The notes: a model not told the origin generated them from the sequence alone. A DNA stretch of 64,000 nucleotides from Trichodelitschia bisporula (GCA_010356995.1 ML996710.1:92455-156454), one strand, 5' to 3'. Shown: positions 44,105 to 54,205, counted from the stretch's first letter. A program made the numbers and translations.

Positions 44105-45119
44105 TTAGGTGTTAGGTCTAGGCCGGGTCGTCGCCGGTGGCTTCGCCGGGGCAGGCGACGATGGAGGTAGAGGAGAGGGACGTGTTAAACTTGCTCCCTC
44201 GTTTGCTCTAGGTGGAGGTAGAAAGCTCCGGAGGTCGCCCTGACTAGGCATTGGTCGGCTCTGTACGAGCGGTGGTCGTCTTCGATCGCGCTTTAGGGTC
44301 TGGGGGAAGGCAAGCCTTGTGGTAGTGTTGGGGCCGGGGGTCGCCCTCGGTAATGCCGGGACCGGGACGGTCTCCGGTTGTCCGGCTCCGTCTGTGACGG
44401 TGACTTTCTGGGGCTGTGGACTCACCTTTCGTGAAGCCTGGCGTTTGCTAGATGAGAGGGAGCGCTGGTGATCTACACGTGCCGTCTGCTATATGGCAGA
44501 TAGGGTGGGCGTTAAGGTGATTAATACCCTGGCTCTACTCCGGCTACGCATTAGACGGACGGACCGTCGAAGGTACGAGTGTAGCTCCGGCGGTCGAGTG
44601 CTCGGTTGCTGAGCTAGGGCCGGCGGAGTCGACGTCTATCTCGTTGGGGTCGGTGGCGGAGGAAGCGTCGGGCGCGCTCCGGTCTAGGGCCTTGCCCTTC
44701 TCCGCTTGCTTTGCTTCCGCCTTCTTCTTCCTGTTGTGGGTGACCTTGATCTATACGTTTGGGGGGGGTCCGCGGCCCGGCCCGGTGTCGGCGTTGCGTC
44801 GATTGATTTCTGGTCGGTCTCTATAGCTGGTCGGGTTCTTGAGGCGGTACATCGTCTTAAGGCATTTGGCGCGCAGCTCTGCGAGCTGCTTGTCGTAGTT
44901 CGTCCACTCGGGACAAGCCGTACGCTGGTCTGCGTTACGGGTATGCGTCCTCGCCAGCGCTGGCTGGGTGCAGACAGCGCACTTCATCCGGCGTGCGTCT
45001 CCCTTGTGGGGACAGGCGGAGGCCCGGTGCTCACGCACGCAGTAACCGCAGTGCGTCTCTCGTCGACATGTGTTGCATCGTGATATGCAGAAAGTCGAGT
45101 CACTCGGACGGAAATTCAA
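44105..45119 (-). mobile_element. LINE (Tad1-like) ORF1 remnant
   Basis: The minus strand from 45119 encodes three CCHC-like knuckles in the spacing typical of ORF1 of fungal Tad1-clade LINEs: CNTCRRETHCGYCVREH, then ACPHKGDARRMKCAVCTQ and ACPEW. The frame runs to 44751; a lower, shifted frame (about 44735-44530) continues with a Lys-rich and Asp/Ser-rich tail typical of ORF1 C-termini (KKKAEAKQAEKGKA). A Pro-rich frame follows at 44425-44105. No APE endonuclease or reverse transcriptase (ORF2) is present. Truncated at both ends, with at least one frameshift; clade is by resemblance only. Confidence 0.6.
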
Positions 45120-46360
45120 AGGATGGAAGTTTCTTGCAACTCAACAGGATAGTCCGGGAGCATCAGGTTGATGCTCTCAACCTGAAAGCGCATATATGTC
45201 TGAGAAACGCCAGTCAAACCCTTTGACATGAAGAAGTTGATGGTTCGACATCTAAGGATGCATTCCGCTCCATTCTATATATCTAACATTCCCAGTGGGC
45301 CAGCGAAGAGGCATCCCTCCCCATCAATCCATTTCGCCACGCCACAGACCCGCTTTGCTGAGGAATTTGGACATGCTGCATTGCTACGGCCGTTGACGGC
45401 GGCGGCGGGACAGCCGCCGTTGAAGTAGTAGACGCAGACGTCGAGCGTGAGAGGACCGCGCCGCATGAAGAAACGGATGGGTTTTGGCTTACGGAGGCTG
45501 TTCGGATTGATGATCCGAACCAGCCATTGAGTCTGAGTTACTGTCTCACCGGAATTGATGGCATGTTTCCGTCTTCATACGCGGCTTCGTCGTTAGCAGT
45601 GACCGTCTCATGATCCACCGTGTTTTCCGAGGCGTCGTGAGAACACTGGTCCGTGGTACGAAGGCTGTCGCCGGCACCATCACTGATAGATGCAAGCCTG
45701 CCAGAGGAGAATATTCGGGCTTTCATAGAGGGAACGCCTTCTGAGGCTGAATGTCAGGAGTGGGGTCGCTGTTAGGGGACGGCGTTGCCAGCTGAGAATG
45801 GAACGAAGAATGAACAGAGAGGATGTGTTGACTGGTGTTTTCAAAGGTGGCCACTGCTGATGTTGGGCTTGGGTTCCCGCACAGTGTCGGGGTCAATTAT
45901 GCGGATCGGAACATTTGCCTGAGTGACGGTGTGGTTGGAATGGTTGCCGGCCTCATCGTCCATGACCTGGTCCTCGGTAGTAGCCGCTTCGTGGCCCAGC
46001 GGGTGGTCCTGAGAAGAAGTTGGACCGCGTCACACTTGTCAGTTTCGGTAATGCCAGAGTCCGAACTTTTGAAAGGTGTTGTATCTGTCATGGTCTGAGC
46101 ACGCCAGGCCCTGCCAGGGCGTTGTTGAACCATACTACGTGATGCAGCCGCTCGGTGCCAAGCCCAGGGCACTGCCACCCCACACCTGCATTTCAGTTCT
46201 AGACCTTCGACATTTCCTCTTCATAGCAGTATTTTCTGTCATACCCGCATTCAGTGCATTCGATGTCCCAGACGTTGCCCGTGACATTATCGGAGAAGCC
46301 ACAGAGTCAGAACTATTTAAAGGTGTTTATCAGAGAAGGCGCAGAGCCCGAACTCTTGAA
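45120..46360 (-). pseudogene. Unidentified exon-like remnants, partly duplicated at 47.1 kb
   Basis: The minus strand at about 46010-45930 reads GHEAATTEDQVMDDEAGNHS, nearly the same as GHEAATTEDQIMDDEAGNHS at 47153-47080, 1.1 kb away. A related acidic stretch (HDASENTVDHETVTANDEA) lies at about 45620-45560. These look like repeated fragments of one acidic, low-complexity protein region. No gene structure is recoverable, and the family is unknown. Confidence 0.4.
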
Positions 46361-46366
46361 AAGTGT

Positions 46367-46613
46367 TGTCATGGGCGCACAAATCACTGGTTGCACAGCA
46401 TTGGTTGTGGAATAACATTCATTGAAAGCTTGAAGAACTATGTGAGGGTTTCGCGTGTTAATGTGGAGTGTGGGGGAGCTGGGGGTGCTAGCTCACAGCC
46501 AGCGCCAAGTCCTCACCCCTGCAAGTCCAGTCGGGCTGGAATTGCAGGGATCAGGCATCAAGCTTACCGAGTCACGTGACTTGACATGGGAGAGATGGTA
46601 TCCTCCCATGACA
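46367..46613. mobile_element. Solo LTR, family F4
   Basis: 247 bp, TGTCATGGGCGC...CTCCCATGACA, with a perfect 5-bp target duplication AGTGT (46362-46366 and 46614-46618). The ends form a 9-bp inverted repeat, so a DNA-transposon MITE is an alternative; the TG...CA ends and 5-bp duplication favour an LTR. Confidence 0.8.
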
Positions 46614-47034
46614 AGTGTTATCAGAGAAATCGCAGTGCTTAGCGGGAGTTGAGATGGAGGTCTCCGAAAGACTCATCATGGAGGAGCGATGGGCTGTCGC
46701 CGGTATATAAGTGGCTCGCAGTCGTGCAACCACAGTGTATAAAGGCCGGCGAAGGTGTGAATTGAGTGAAGGAGAAGGACTTGTTGTATTTGAGAGGATC
46801 CAGCTGGATGCGCGTCTTGACGCTGCGCCGGTTAGCAGGCGTGCGGCTGCATCATTGCGGGTAACTTACACATCGACTGGGGTGAGTGCGCCATGGGTGA
46901 CGGAGCAGAACGGCGGAGCAGAAGATTTGAGTTCGCAAGGCTGTACTCTGACCGTACCTTCTTGATGTACTCATCCGGATCTTCTGTCTTGTCTTCTCCG
47001 CGGAATTCGCTGCAAATGACCCGCCAGGTGGGCA
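46614..47034 (-). other. Exon-like patch, unidentified
   Basis: The minus strand at about 47030-46890 reads WRVICSEFRGEDKTEDPDEY and IKKVRSEY, coding in appearance but without a recognised family. A TATATAA lies at 46701. Confidence 0.3.
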
Positions 47035-47490
47035 CTATATACTGCACACACTGCCCCCGGCCTCGGTCACAGTGTTTTCGGAATGGTTGCCAGCCTCGTC
47101 GTCCATGATCTGGTCCTCGGTAGTAGCCGCTTCGTGGCCTGGCAGGTTGGTCGAGGCGTTGTCAGGAAGCTGGTCAACGTATTGCGGCTTGACGACGGCC
47201 TTGAGGTTGTCCTCCAGGACTTTTGTGAAGTAGTCCGCAAATATATCAGTCTTGCTGAATCCACACTCCGTGATTGAGCCAGCCTCGAAGGATGCAAACG
47301 CGAAGACGAAGTCGGACATCGAGACCGTTGGCAGTACAGTTCCGCCTATTTCATTGAGTACCTCCGTCAGATTCTCGCACGATGCCAGGCGCCGCAGGCC
47401 GATTGTCAGGTGGCGTGAGCAGCGGAAGCAGCAGAGCAGTAGGACCACCTTCCAGAGGGATGTTTGGCCGCTCAAAACTCGTTCCAGCAC
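47035..47490 (-). pseudogene. Unidentified host-gene remnant, 151-codon open frame
   Basis: The frame includes MSDFVFAFASFEAGSITECG and FSKTDIFADYFTKVLEDNLK, then the acidic GHEAATTEDQ segment shared with 46.0 kb. It has no recognised domain, and its right-hand part (LWKVVLLLCCFRC) looks unlike the rest. TATATA occurs at its left end (47036). Probably a fragment joined to other fragments. Confidence 0.4.
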
Positions 47491-47975
47491 GGAGACGCCC
47501 TGGCGAAACTCGGTTGGACGGACTCAAGTGCTGTATCCTGGACGACGGCGGCGGGCAGGTTACGCTGTCTCTTAGGGAGATTCGTCTGAGCGCCTTGGGA
47601 GTACGATGGAGTACGATGGAGTACGATGCTCGCGCGGAGGAATGTGATTGTGCTTTTTCACAATCGTCATCCTCCGGGGAGCGGTGCTGAATGCCCTTTT
47701 GTCAGCCGCGTCGATGCAGCACTGCTGTTCCTCATCGGACTCGGGGCTGAGTGCGGATGGCTTCCACATGTGCGTCCGGCCGTATATAGGTACCACGGGC
47801 TTGCGCGCGGTCTCTCGTCTCTGGCATGGAAGGTGAGGCTCGAATGCGCGGGTCCGACGATGTTCTCAGTGCGCAATGAAGGATGAGGGTGAGGATTCGA
47901 GTGGCTCAATTGCCGTGGAGGCTGATCACTCAATATATAGTCTTCCTCTGGGAAGGTATATACACTTTGCCCTTC
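47491..47975. other. No gene recognised; 11-bp triplication
   Basis: GTACGATGGA is repeated three times at about 47600-47629. Three TATATA hexamers lie at 47781, 47934 and 47957. Otherwise nothing is recognised. Confidence 0.4.
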
Positions 47976-48345
47976 GGAAAGTCCTCCACGCCCTTCTGCT
48001 TGACCCCAATGAAGTCCGACTTCCAGTTCCAAAGGCACACTCCTGCGTATGTTGCAACAGGAGGAATTTCGAAGAATTTGCATGTCTCTAGAAATGGAAC
48101 GGAAAGAGACTTCAGTGGCCCGATCGCCTGTGACGAACGTCTGAGCATCACCCGCCACACCAAGTTTGTTGAAAGCCATAAGTCCAAACACCGTTTCGTA
48201 GATTCCGAAACGCGTGGTGGAGTAGGCGTGTTGGCGAATGAGTGAGGCGGAGAGCTAAGTGGGTCAGTGGAGGGTTCATGCGTTTTAGGGGAAGGGGAGG
48301 GGAGGAGGGACGTACGCCGCACGAGATACACGTTATACCCGTTAG
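47976..48345 (-). pseudogene. Spliced remnant of an unidentified host gene
   Basis: The minus strand reads TNGYNVYLVRR at about 48345-48315, then a GTACGT donor, a CACTGAC branch-like site and an acceptor near 48210, then IYETVFGLMAFNKLGVAGDA and QTFVTGD to about 48130. The two exons join plausibly as one protein (an exact frame was not tested). What follows toward 47.98 kb is not recognised. The family is unknown to me. Confidence 0.4.
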
Positions 48346-48639
48346 TGTCCCAGGCCTCGCTCTACCGGTGCAAAGGGCGGGCTGAAGTTGCCACCGTGTG
48401 TCAGGGGCCCACGGCAATCACTGTGACCAGAGTGTGGGTTTAACAAGCATTGATTTTACGGGGAAGAAGGTGGGTAGTATAGGAGCGGTGAATATATCTG
48501 GGGCTTGCTTAGCGAGGAGCCAAGCCTTCCCATGGGCGGGAACTTGTGCCAAGCCCCACCACCTCCTACCATCTCTGCTCCTTCAGGCTTACATCCATGA
48601 CACCGTGTCAGGTGACCGGATATAAGGGGGAAACGATGA

Positions 48640-48908
48640 AGACAGAAGAATGGCGCTTCATCAAGTTGGCCATCTTCTTGCTGTCTTCGGGCGAGAAGTG
48701 GTACTTCTCCCGCAGCACATCCTGTAGAGCTCACGGCCGCAGGCAGCTGATAAACAAGGGTAAGTATGAGAAAGAGCGTGGGTGGAAGGGCAGTGTGCAA
48801 GTTTGAGGAAACGGAAGTGGAACTTACTGGGTTGGAGATCCGCTTGATGTCACCGTAGATGGCGAATTGGTCCGCCGTAAGCGTGCCGGCCATGAAGAGA
48901 CGCGCGCC
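48640..48908 (-). pseudogene. Spliced remnant of an unidentified enzyme
   Basis: Exon part 48908-48828 reads RLFMAGTLTADQFAIYGDIK and ends at a GTAAGT donor (48827-48822). After an acceptor near 48740 the minus strand reads DVLREKYHFSPEDSKKMANL (to about 48640). Strongly coding in appearance; I do not recognise the family. It is joined without gap to the malate dehydrogenase fragment to its right. Confidence 0.45.
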
Positions 48909-49084
48909 GATGTTGGCGTCCGGAGAGTACTGTGCCGCCGCCTTGGCGAGATCACGGACGACGGAGGCATTTGGGTTGAGCAGATCTCAAACGTTAGGAG
49001 GATCATTTGCAAGAGCACGCACACATACCAACGCGGGACAGGCCCGGCTTGCGAAGACGTCGGGACACCCTCGAACGCCGCCGC
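48909..49084 (-). pseudogene. Malate dehydrogenase exon fragment with intron
   Basis: Minus-strand exon 49084-49029 ends RKPGLSRV; a 43-bp intron (49028-48986; GTATGT, CTAAC, GAG acceptor with TTTGAG) follows; the next exon (48985-48909) reads DLLNPNASVVRDLAKAAAQY then SPDANI, spliced in frame through Asp. This matches the NAD-binding-domain segment of NAD-dependent malate dehydrogenase (family: RKPGMTRDDLFNxNASIVxDL). The catalytic Arg/His region and the rest are missing. Kept introns show capture at DNA level. It is fused to a HAD fragment upstream. Confidence 0.65.
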
Positions 49085-49186
49085 TTTTTCAAGGATCTCA
49101 TTGGTGAGCTCGGCCCATGTCTCAAAGGCAAGCTCCTCGCTGAGAACGAGCGTGTTTTCGCAGTCGAAGATGATTGTCGAAACCAT
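49085..49186 (-). pseudogene. HAD-family hydrolase N-terminal fragment
   Basis: The minus strand from an ATG at 49186 reads STIIFDCENTLVLSEELAFE and ETWAELTNEILEK. DxExT near the start is the nucleophile loop (motif I region) of HAD-superfamily hydrolases, with FDCENTLVLSE typical of a fungal phosphatase-like group. Only 34 residues remain; the sequence then becomes malate dehydrogenase in another frame. The cap domain and motifs II-IV are absent. Confidence 0.65.
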
Positions 49187-49270
49187 CCGGGACTGCTATA
49201 GTGACGTTGGAGTCGTTGGCGGTCCCTGTGGAGGAGCAGTCGCCATCGCAGCAGTCGGAGACCATGGTCA

Positions 49271-49402
49271 CAGAAGAGTGGCCGGGTCGGTTAGAATCTT
49301 GGACACGATGCGGGCGCCGTGGATCGGGGGGTTTGAGTAGAGCGGACGGACGTGGACCTTGATCTGCGAATCCACGTGCGCCTTCTCCTCGATGAAGTGA
49401 CG
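49271..49402 (-). pseudogene. Aspartate aminotransferase exon fragment
   Basis: The minus strand reads DSQIKVHVRPLYSNPPIHGA followed by RIVSKILTDPATL. This matches the class-I aspartate aminotransferase segment RPxYSNPPxHGARIVxxIL, just C-terminal of the PLP-lysine region. The family sequence breaks off after DPA and is followed by unrelated sequence and the HAD start 85 bp further on. No flanking exons are found. Confidence 0.65.
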
Positions 49403-49659
49403 CACAGCGAATGTATAATGAAAGATGATTTGATGGATGTTGAATGATGATGAAGAATGTTGGGCAGACTGACTGATGAAACAGAGAGCCGTGAAGGATA
49501 TACAGAAGATGGAACTCACGATGAAGTGATGGTGATGATGGATGAATGGAGTTGGGAGGAGAGGGAGAGGAAAGTTGGGAATTTAAAGTCCCGGGACTGC
49601 AGTGTGTGGGTCGGTTGCGTCATAGGACCGCCGGGAAAACCACACTCCGAAAGAAAGAG

Positions 49660-49795
49660 CAGCATGCGGAAGGAGCTGCCCTCAGAATGAGGAGTACACC
49701 GTGAAAGGGGCATGGGGAAAGAGCAGCATGCGGAAGGAGCTGCCCTCAGAATGAGGAGTACACCGTGAAAGGGGCATGGGGAAAGAGCAGTATGA
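49660..49795. repeat. 64-bp tandem duplication
   Basis: The unit beginning AGCAGCATGCGGAAGGAGCT and ending GGGGCATGGGGAAAG occurs twice in near-perfect tandem, with a third partial copy. Confidence 0.9.
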
Positions 49796-49799
49796 GGAA

Positions 49800-50789
49800 G
49801 GAGCAGCTCGGAGAGAGCAGAGGAAGGAGCAACTCGCAGAGGGGGCAGCAGGCTGAGATACCGATAGGCCGAGAATTGAGCAGGCGGCTTGATTCCGGAT
49901 GCGGCTCAAAGCAGTGTGCGGTTTTGAGCAGCGAGCGGCTTCGAAGAGTAAGGAGCTTCGTGGAGTGAGGGGCGTTTGGCAGTGAGGGGCTTCGAGTAGT
50001 GTGCGGGATGAACAGTTCAGTGAGAAAACAGCATGCTGAGGGAGTATGAGTGACATGAATACCGAGAGAAATGCAGGAGAGATATGAAACGCTGAAATAA
50101 CTATGGAATGAAGTTCAACACTTTACGCGTTGGAGCGTAGAAGGATTTTCCGCCGGAGGCAGAGGGATCTCGTACTCACTCGCTGGCGTAATCGCGGGGA
50201 GAGCAGAGACTATCTTGAACGGGGACCATGGTAATGGACCACTAGCAACGCATTCAGTCCTGAAATCCGCCCGTTGCCGTGAATATTGTGGCCAGTAGCG
50301 TAGAATGAATTCCTAGAAATTAAAATGAGTGCAACCAGTGTCAGCGTTGTCAACAGGCCGGCAAATCCTTTTGGACTCTGTCAATGTGCATCTAGCTTCC
50401 GGGCGAGTTCTTTGTCTCTCCTTTATCATCAAGAATTAACTGAGTCATGTTCTTGTTCATTTTGCTCCGCGTGATTACTTCACCAAAGGCCGCAGTCTCT
50501 GCGCGGTGGTGGGCGTGAGAGCGGAAAAACCGGCGGAGTGATATGTCTGGCCGGTGTGGCGAAATTCACCAGCGTGGTGGGCCAAACGGAGAACGATGGG
50601 GAACAACCCATGGACCAACGGAACGAAGACAAAGGAAACAGGATAGAAGAAAAAAGAAGGTGGGAATTGCGTTTATTCGGAGCCGTTTTTACACAGTTCA
50701 ACCTACCGTATTCTCGCCGCATCAGATTTGGGCGGTGAGAAGTCGGGCACATGCGGCGGTGACGTCGGGGAAGGACGCTGATTGTCTGG
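49800..50789. other. No gene recognised
   Basis: Purine-biased, AGCAG/GAAGGAG-rich at first, then ordinary unique sequence. Short frames (50480-50989 minus) lack support. Confidence 0.4.
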
Positions 50790-51500
50790 CGGTATGGCCG
50801 GTCTTGTATTCCTGCCCGTAACCCGCTTGCTCTGTCCAAGTCCAAGGGAGGACGTTGATGTTCTTGCACTGGGCGGATGGGGTAGAGGGCTAGGACGTAG
50901 GAGTATGCCATCGTGGGGCAATGCATATTTGAGGTGTGGTGTCGGGGCGTGCGGGGTACAAGTACTTGCGCGGCGGGGGCAGGCGGCAAGGCGGAGGCGA
51001 AGAGCGAGTCAGAGTCAACGAGCGGATGAGCGGATGAGCCGGTCTCGTGTTCCTGTCTATAACCCGATCACTCCGTCCCAACCCAAGGGAGGATGTGGAT
51101 CCTTTGGACTGGGCGGATGGGGTTGAGGAGCTAGGACGTGGGAGTATGCCATCGTGTGGGAGTGCATATGCGGGGTGTGGTATCGGGGCGTGAGGACTAT
51201 AAGTACTTGCGCGGCGGAGGCGGGCAGGGCGAGGCGAAGGCAACGAGCCGGTGAGCCGGTCTCATGTTCCTATCTATAACCCGATCACTCCGTCCCAGCC
51301 CAAGTGGGGATGTGGATGCTTTAGACTGGGCGGATGGGGTTGAGGAGCTAGGCCGTGGGAGTATGCCTTCGTGTGGCAGTGCATATGCGGGATGTGGTAT
51401 TGGGGCGTGCGGTGTGCAAGTACTTGCCCGGCGGGGGCGGGCAGGGCGATGCGGAGGCGACGAGCGAGCCAGAGGCAACGCGTGGATGAGCCGGAGCTCA
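50790..51500. repeat. Three-copy tandem repeat of ~220-240 bp
   Basis: Copies are anchored by GGATGGGGTTGAGGAGCTAG-like cores at about 50876, 51114 and 51334. Each holds a CTATAACCCGATCACTCCGT-like segment, GGGAGTATGCC, and AAGTACTTGCGCGGCGG. Copies are diverged by point changes and small indels. Open frames on both strands across the array are compositional. Confidence 0.9.
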
Positions 51501-52680
51501 GTTCTAGGGATTAAAACTGTGCTATGCACTTCCAAATGTGAGGCAAGTGACAGTGCAATTAGAAAATCGCGTTAGAACTCTGAAGCTCATAACGCCGAGC
51601 CTTGCATGAGGGCCTACGCATACCCGTATGTTAGAACCACACCAAAAATTGAATTCCCGTGATGCTGAGATGCTGCACATGACGTTGATTAACCATGCTC
51701 AGCGCCCCAATCGTTCTGCACTAACGAGAGCGAACGCCTTGAAGAGAACGAAAGGGAACTCCAAACCAAAATAACTAACGAGCTGGTGACGTAGTTGCGT
51801 TTCATCCAGAGCAGCTTGACTGCCCGCACTTCATGGCATCAAAACCCCCCGCCCCCACAAGGCTAACCCCACCAACAATCCCCGCACCCATCCCCCACTG
51901 CAGAGCCGCATCCTGCTCAGCTATCCGGCATTCGCCCAACCCGGCGATCGGCAGCCAGCAAGTGGCGAGCAGCAGCAGATAAAGCTGGGCATCGACGCAT
52001 GTCGCGATAGTGGGGCGCCGTGAGTGGTCAAGCACTGCCCGGGATGCCTCGCGTCGGCCCGGATTGGTTAGTGCGGTTTCCCAATGCGGTTACGTGCGGG
52101 TCACGTGCAGGGGTAGGCAGCCTGATGAGTGGATTTGTGAGCGGGCAGCCTGATGCGGTGGGCGGGCTGAAGTTGATTAAAGGTGGGGGGGGGGACGGGG
52201 GGATTGCGTTGAGGCTCTTTGAGTTGTTTTGCTGCTTTTTGGACGAGGGGTTGCTGCGGTTTTTTTGCGGTATGTTGGCTTTGAGGCTCGTTGCGGGTCT
52301 TTGGCGCGGCAAGATGACTTCGGGGATTTTGTGACTTCGATGTCAATAAAAGCTTTACCATAGCCATGGATGAGGACGCACCGAAGGCTTGGACAGCTTA
52401 TGGGCCACGGCCCCGGTGATGCGGCTCAGACGATGCGGCTGAAACGACATGGCTCCGGTCAGACTGCACCTTCCCGCACGGCACCAAGGGTGAGATTCCA
52501 AAGTCCTGGGACTATCGACAATAAAGCTCTGGCTCGCTTTGTTTGCTGCGGCTAAATGCTTCGGGCCGTGGGACTGCGTGGTTTGTCGATTTCGCCTGCG
52601 CGGCCGTGGCACTTCGACGATCCGGGCGCTTGAGACGGACTCGGATGTACGGTATGGCACTATACTTCCTATACAGCGCT
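51501..52680. other. No supported gene
   Basis: A G-run lies at about 52185-52201. A minus-strand frame (52035-51802) reads LYLLLLATCWLPIAGLG, a possible membrane segment, without other support. Confidence 0.35.
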
Positions 52681-52683
52681 AAC

Positions 52684-53269
52684 TTACGTTTCTCGTAGTA
52701 CCGGCAGCAGGTTCAAACGGCTCATTCAACGCCGCGGTCGCATTTGTACACACCGCCACAGGGCCATCGTCAGTCAAATCGGATACACCCGCGCCGGCCC
52801 CGCACAGAGGCAGCGAGTTGTTGAGTCGGGTGGCATTGAGGCTCCACTGCTTCATGTCCCCTTCAAGACTCATTGCTCTTCTTTCCTCCTTCGATGGCTC
52901 TCGGACTAGCAGGATCGCGGATACCGGCCGTCCACGCTGCGTGCGTAGGCCCTGCTCAGCCCGCCACCTTCCAAAAGCTCCAAAGGTTCGGCCGTACGCT
53001 CCTACACGGCACTCGCTTACGAGCATACAGTGGCAATGCCACTCACACGACGGCCGTGCAACAGCGGACATCGCATTTGTACTTACCGATGCGGAGTCGC
53101 CATCAATACCATCTCCCGTACACGCGCCCGCCGGCCCGAATTCCACAACAGCGACGGGATTTTGAGGTAGCTGACGCTGAGTCTTCGCCGTGTTCCTCTG
53201 CTGCATGTTGCTGCAAAGCGCATTGGTGTTCATGGCTTGCGGCGAGATGCTCGGTGCTGTGACTACCAT
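52684..53269 (-). CDS. Doubtful spliced gene, Cys/Thr-containing product
   Basis: The minus strand has two coding-looking patches, each ending at a perfect GTAAGT donor: NPVAVVEFGPAGACTGDGID before the donor at about 53091, and VSDLTDDGPVAVCTNATAAL before the donor at about 52689. The matching acceptor and the downstream exon were not identified, and no domain is recognised. The repeated V-A-V-C-T/E pattern could reflect an internal repeat. It might be a small secreted-type protein or another remnant; the structure given is only the span of these patches. Confidence 0.3.
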
Positions 53270-54028
53270 ACTGGTTGGCGGTTTACGGTGGACTGGACGC
53301 GGCACTCTGGCGTGTTGGACGGCTTGTGAAGGACATACTCCGGAACTGCGCGCCTGCACTGCGGCGCGATCACGGCCCCTCGCTTTTGGCGTGGCTGGTT
53401 TGGGAGCTGGTTTCCTTCTTATGGTCTTCGCCAGCTTCGATGCCCGTTCCTCTTCTCTATAGTGGCGAGAGAACAGCGGGTGTCGAGACTGCCGGTCGGT
53501 CAGTTTACTCTACGCGAACAGCCATTGCACTCGCTGCATCTACTTGCTCCGGCTCCGACACCGACTCTGCACACCTACACGGTACGAAATCGCGGCTCTT
53601 AGGTCCCGGTTTGATTGGCGTGGAGGCTTGGTCTGCTTCTTCTCCTCTGTTTTGGCTTAGGGGCTCATTTCTCTTTCTTTGGCGCCTCCTGGCTTTGAGG
53701 CCCGTTGCGCATCCCAGGTTACGTACTTTTTTCAACCTCCGACGCTCTTCTTTTACTGTACGTCGAGAGCTGCAAAGATGGTGGCACTGCGACGTCATCC
53801 CGGTTACTCCGCGCGGACTGTGCCACTGAATTGCGCTGGCTTGGACCCTCTGAGAACGTCAGCTCTGACGCCATGTCGCCATCACACTACACAACGCCGA
53901 GATCACGTCGCTGGTGTCCGGAACAGTGCGATTAGAGGCTCTCTTGCTCTTTTTATTACCTCTCAAGATGCCTACGGAGTTGTTGGACTGAGGCTGATGG
54001 CGTTTTGTTTGCTTCATGTGAGAAGGCT
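53270..54028. other. No supported gene
   Basis: Overlapping plus-strand frames (53275-53829, 53679-54077) have no domain or splice support. Confidence 0.35.
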
Positions 54029-54205
54029 CTGGCGACTAAGCAAGGCTGTGACAACTGATCAAGGCTTCAGCGACTAAGCAAGGCTATGACGACAAAGCAA
54101 GGCTCGACGACTAAGCAAGGCTTCGTGTGAGAAGCCTCCGGCCATTAAGCAAGGCTTCGGCCACAACAACATAAGTAACGCCTCAGCGACTAAGCAAAGT
54201 TGACA
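54029..54205. repeat. Minisatellite on the motif GACTAAGCAAGGCTTCG
   Basis: About eight imperfect units (GCGACTAAGCAAGGCT and variants). The reverse complement of the unit makes the array at 29843-30017. Confidence 0.8.

Noticed and set aside
19000-50000. Helitron ends (5' TC, 3' CTRR with hairpin) around the gene collages
   Set aside because: I did not find a convincing pair of ends by eye; Helitron capture stays a hypothesis.
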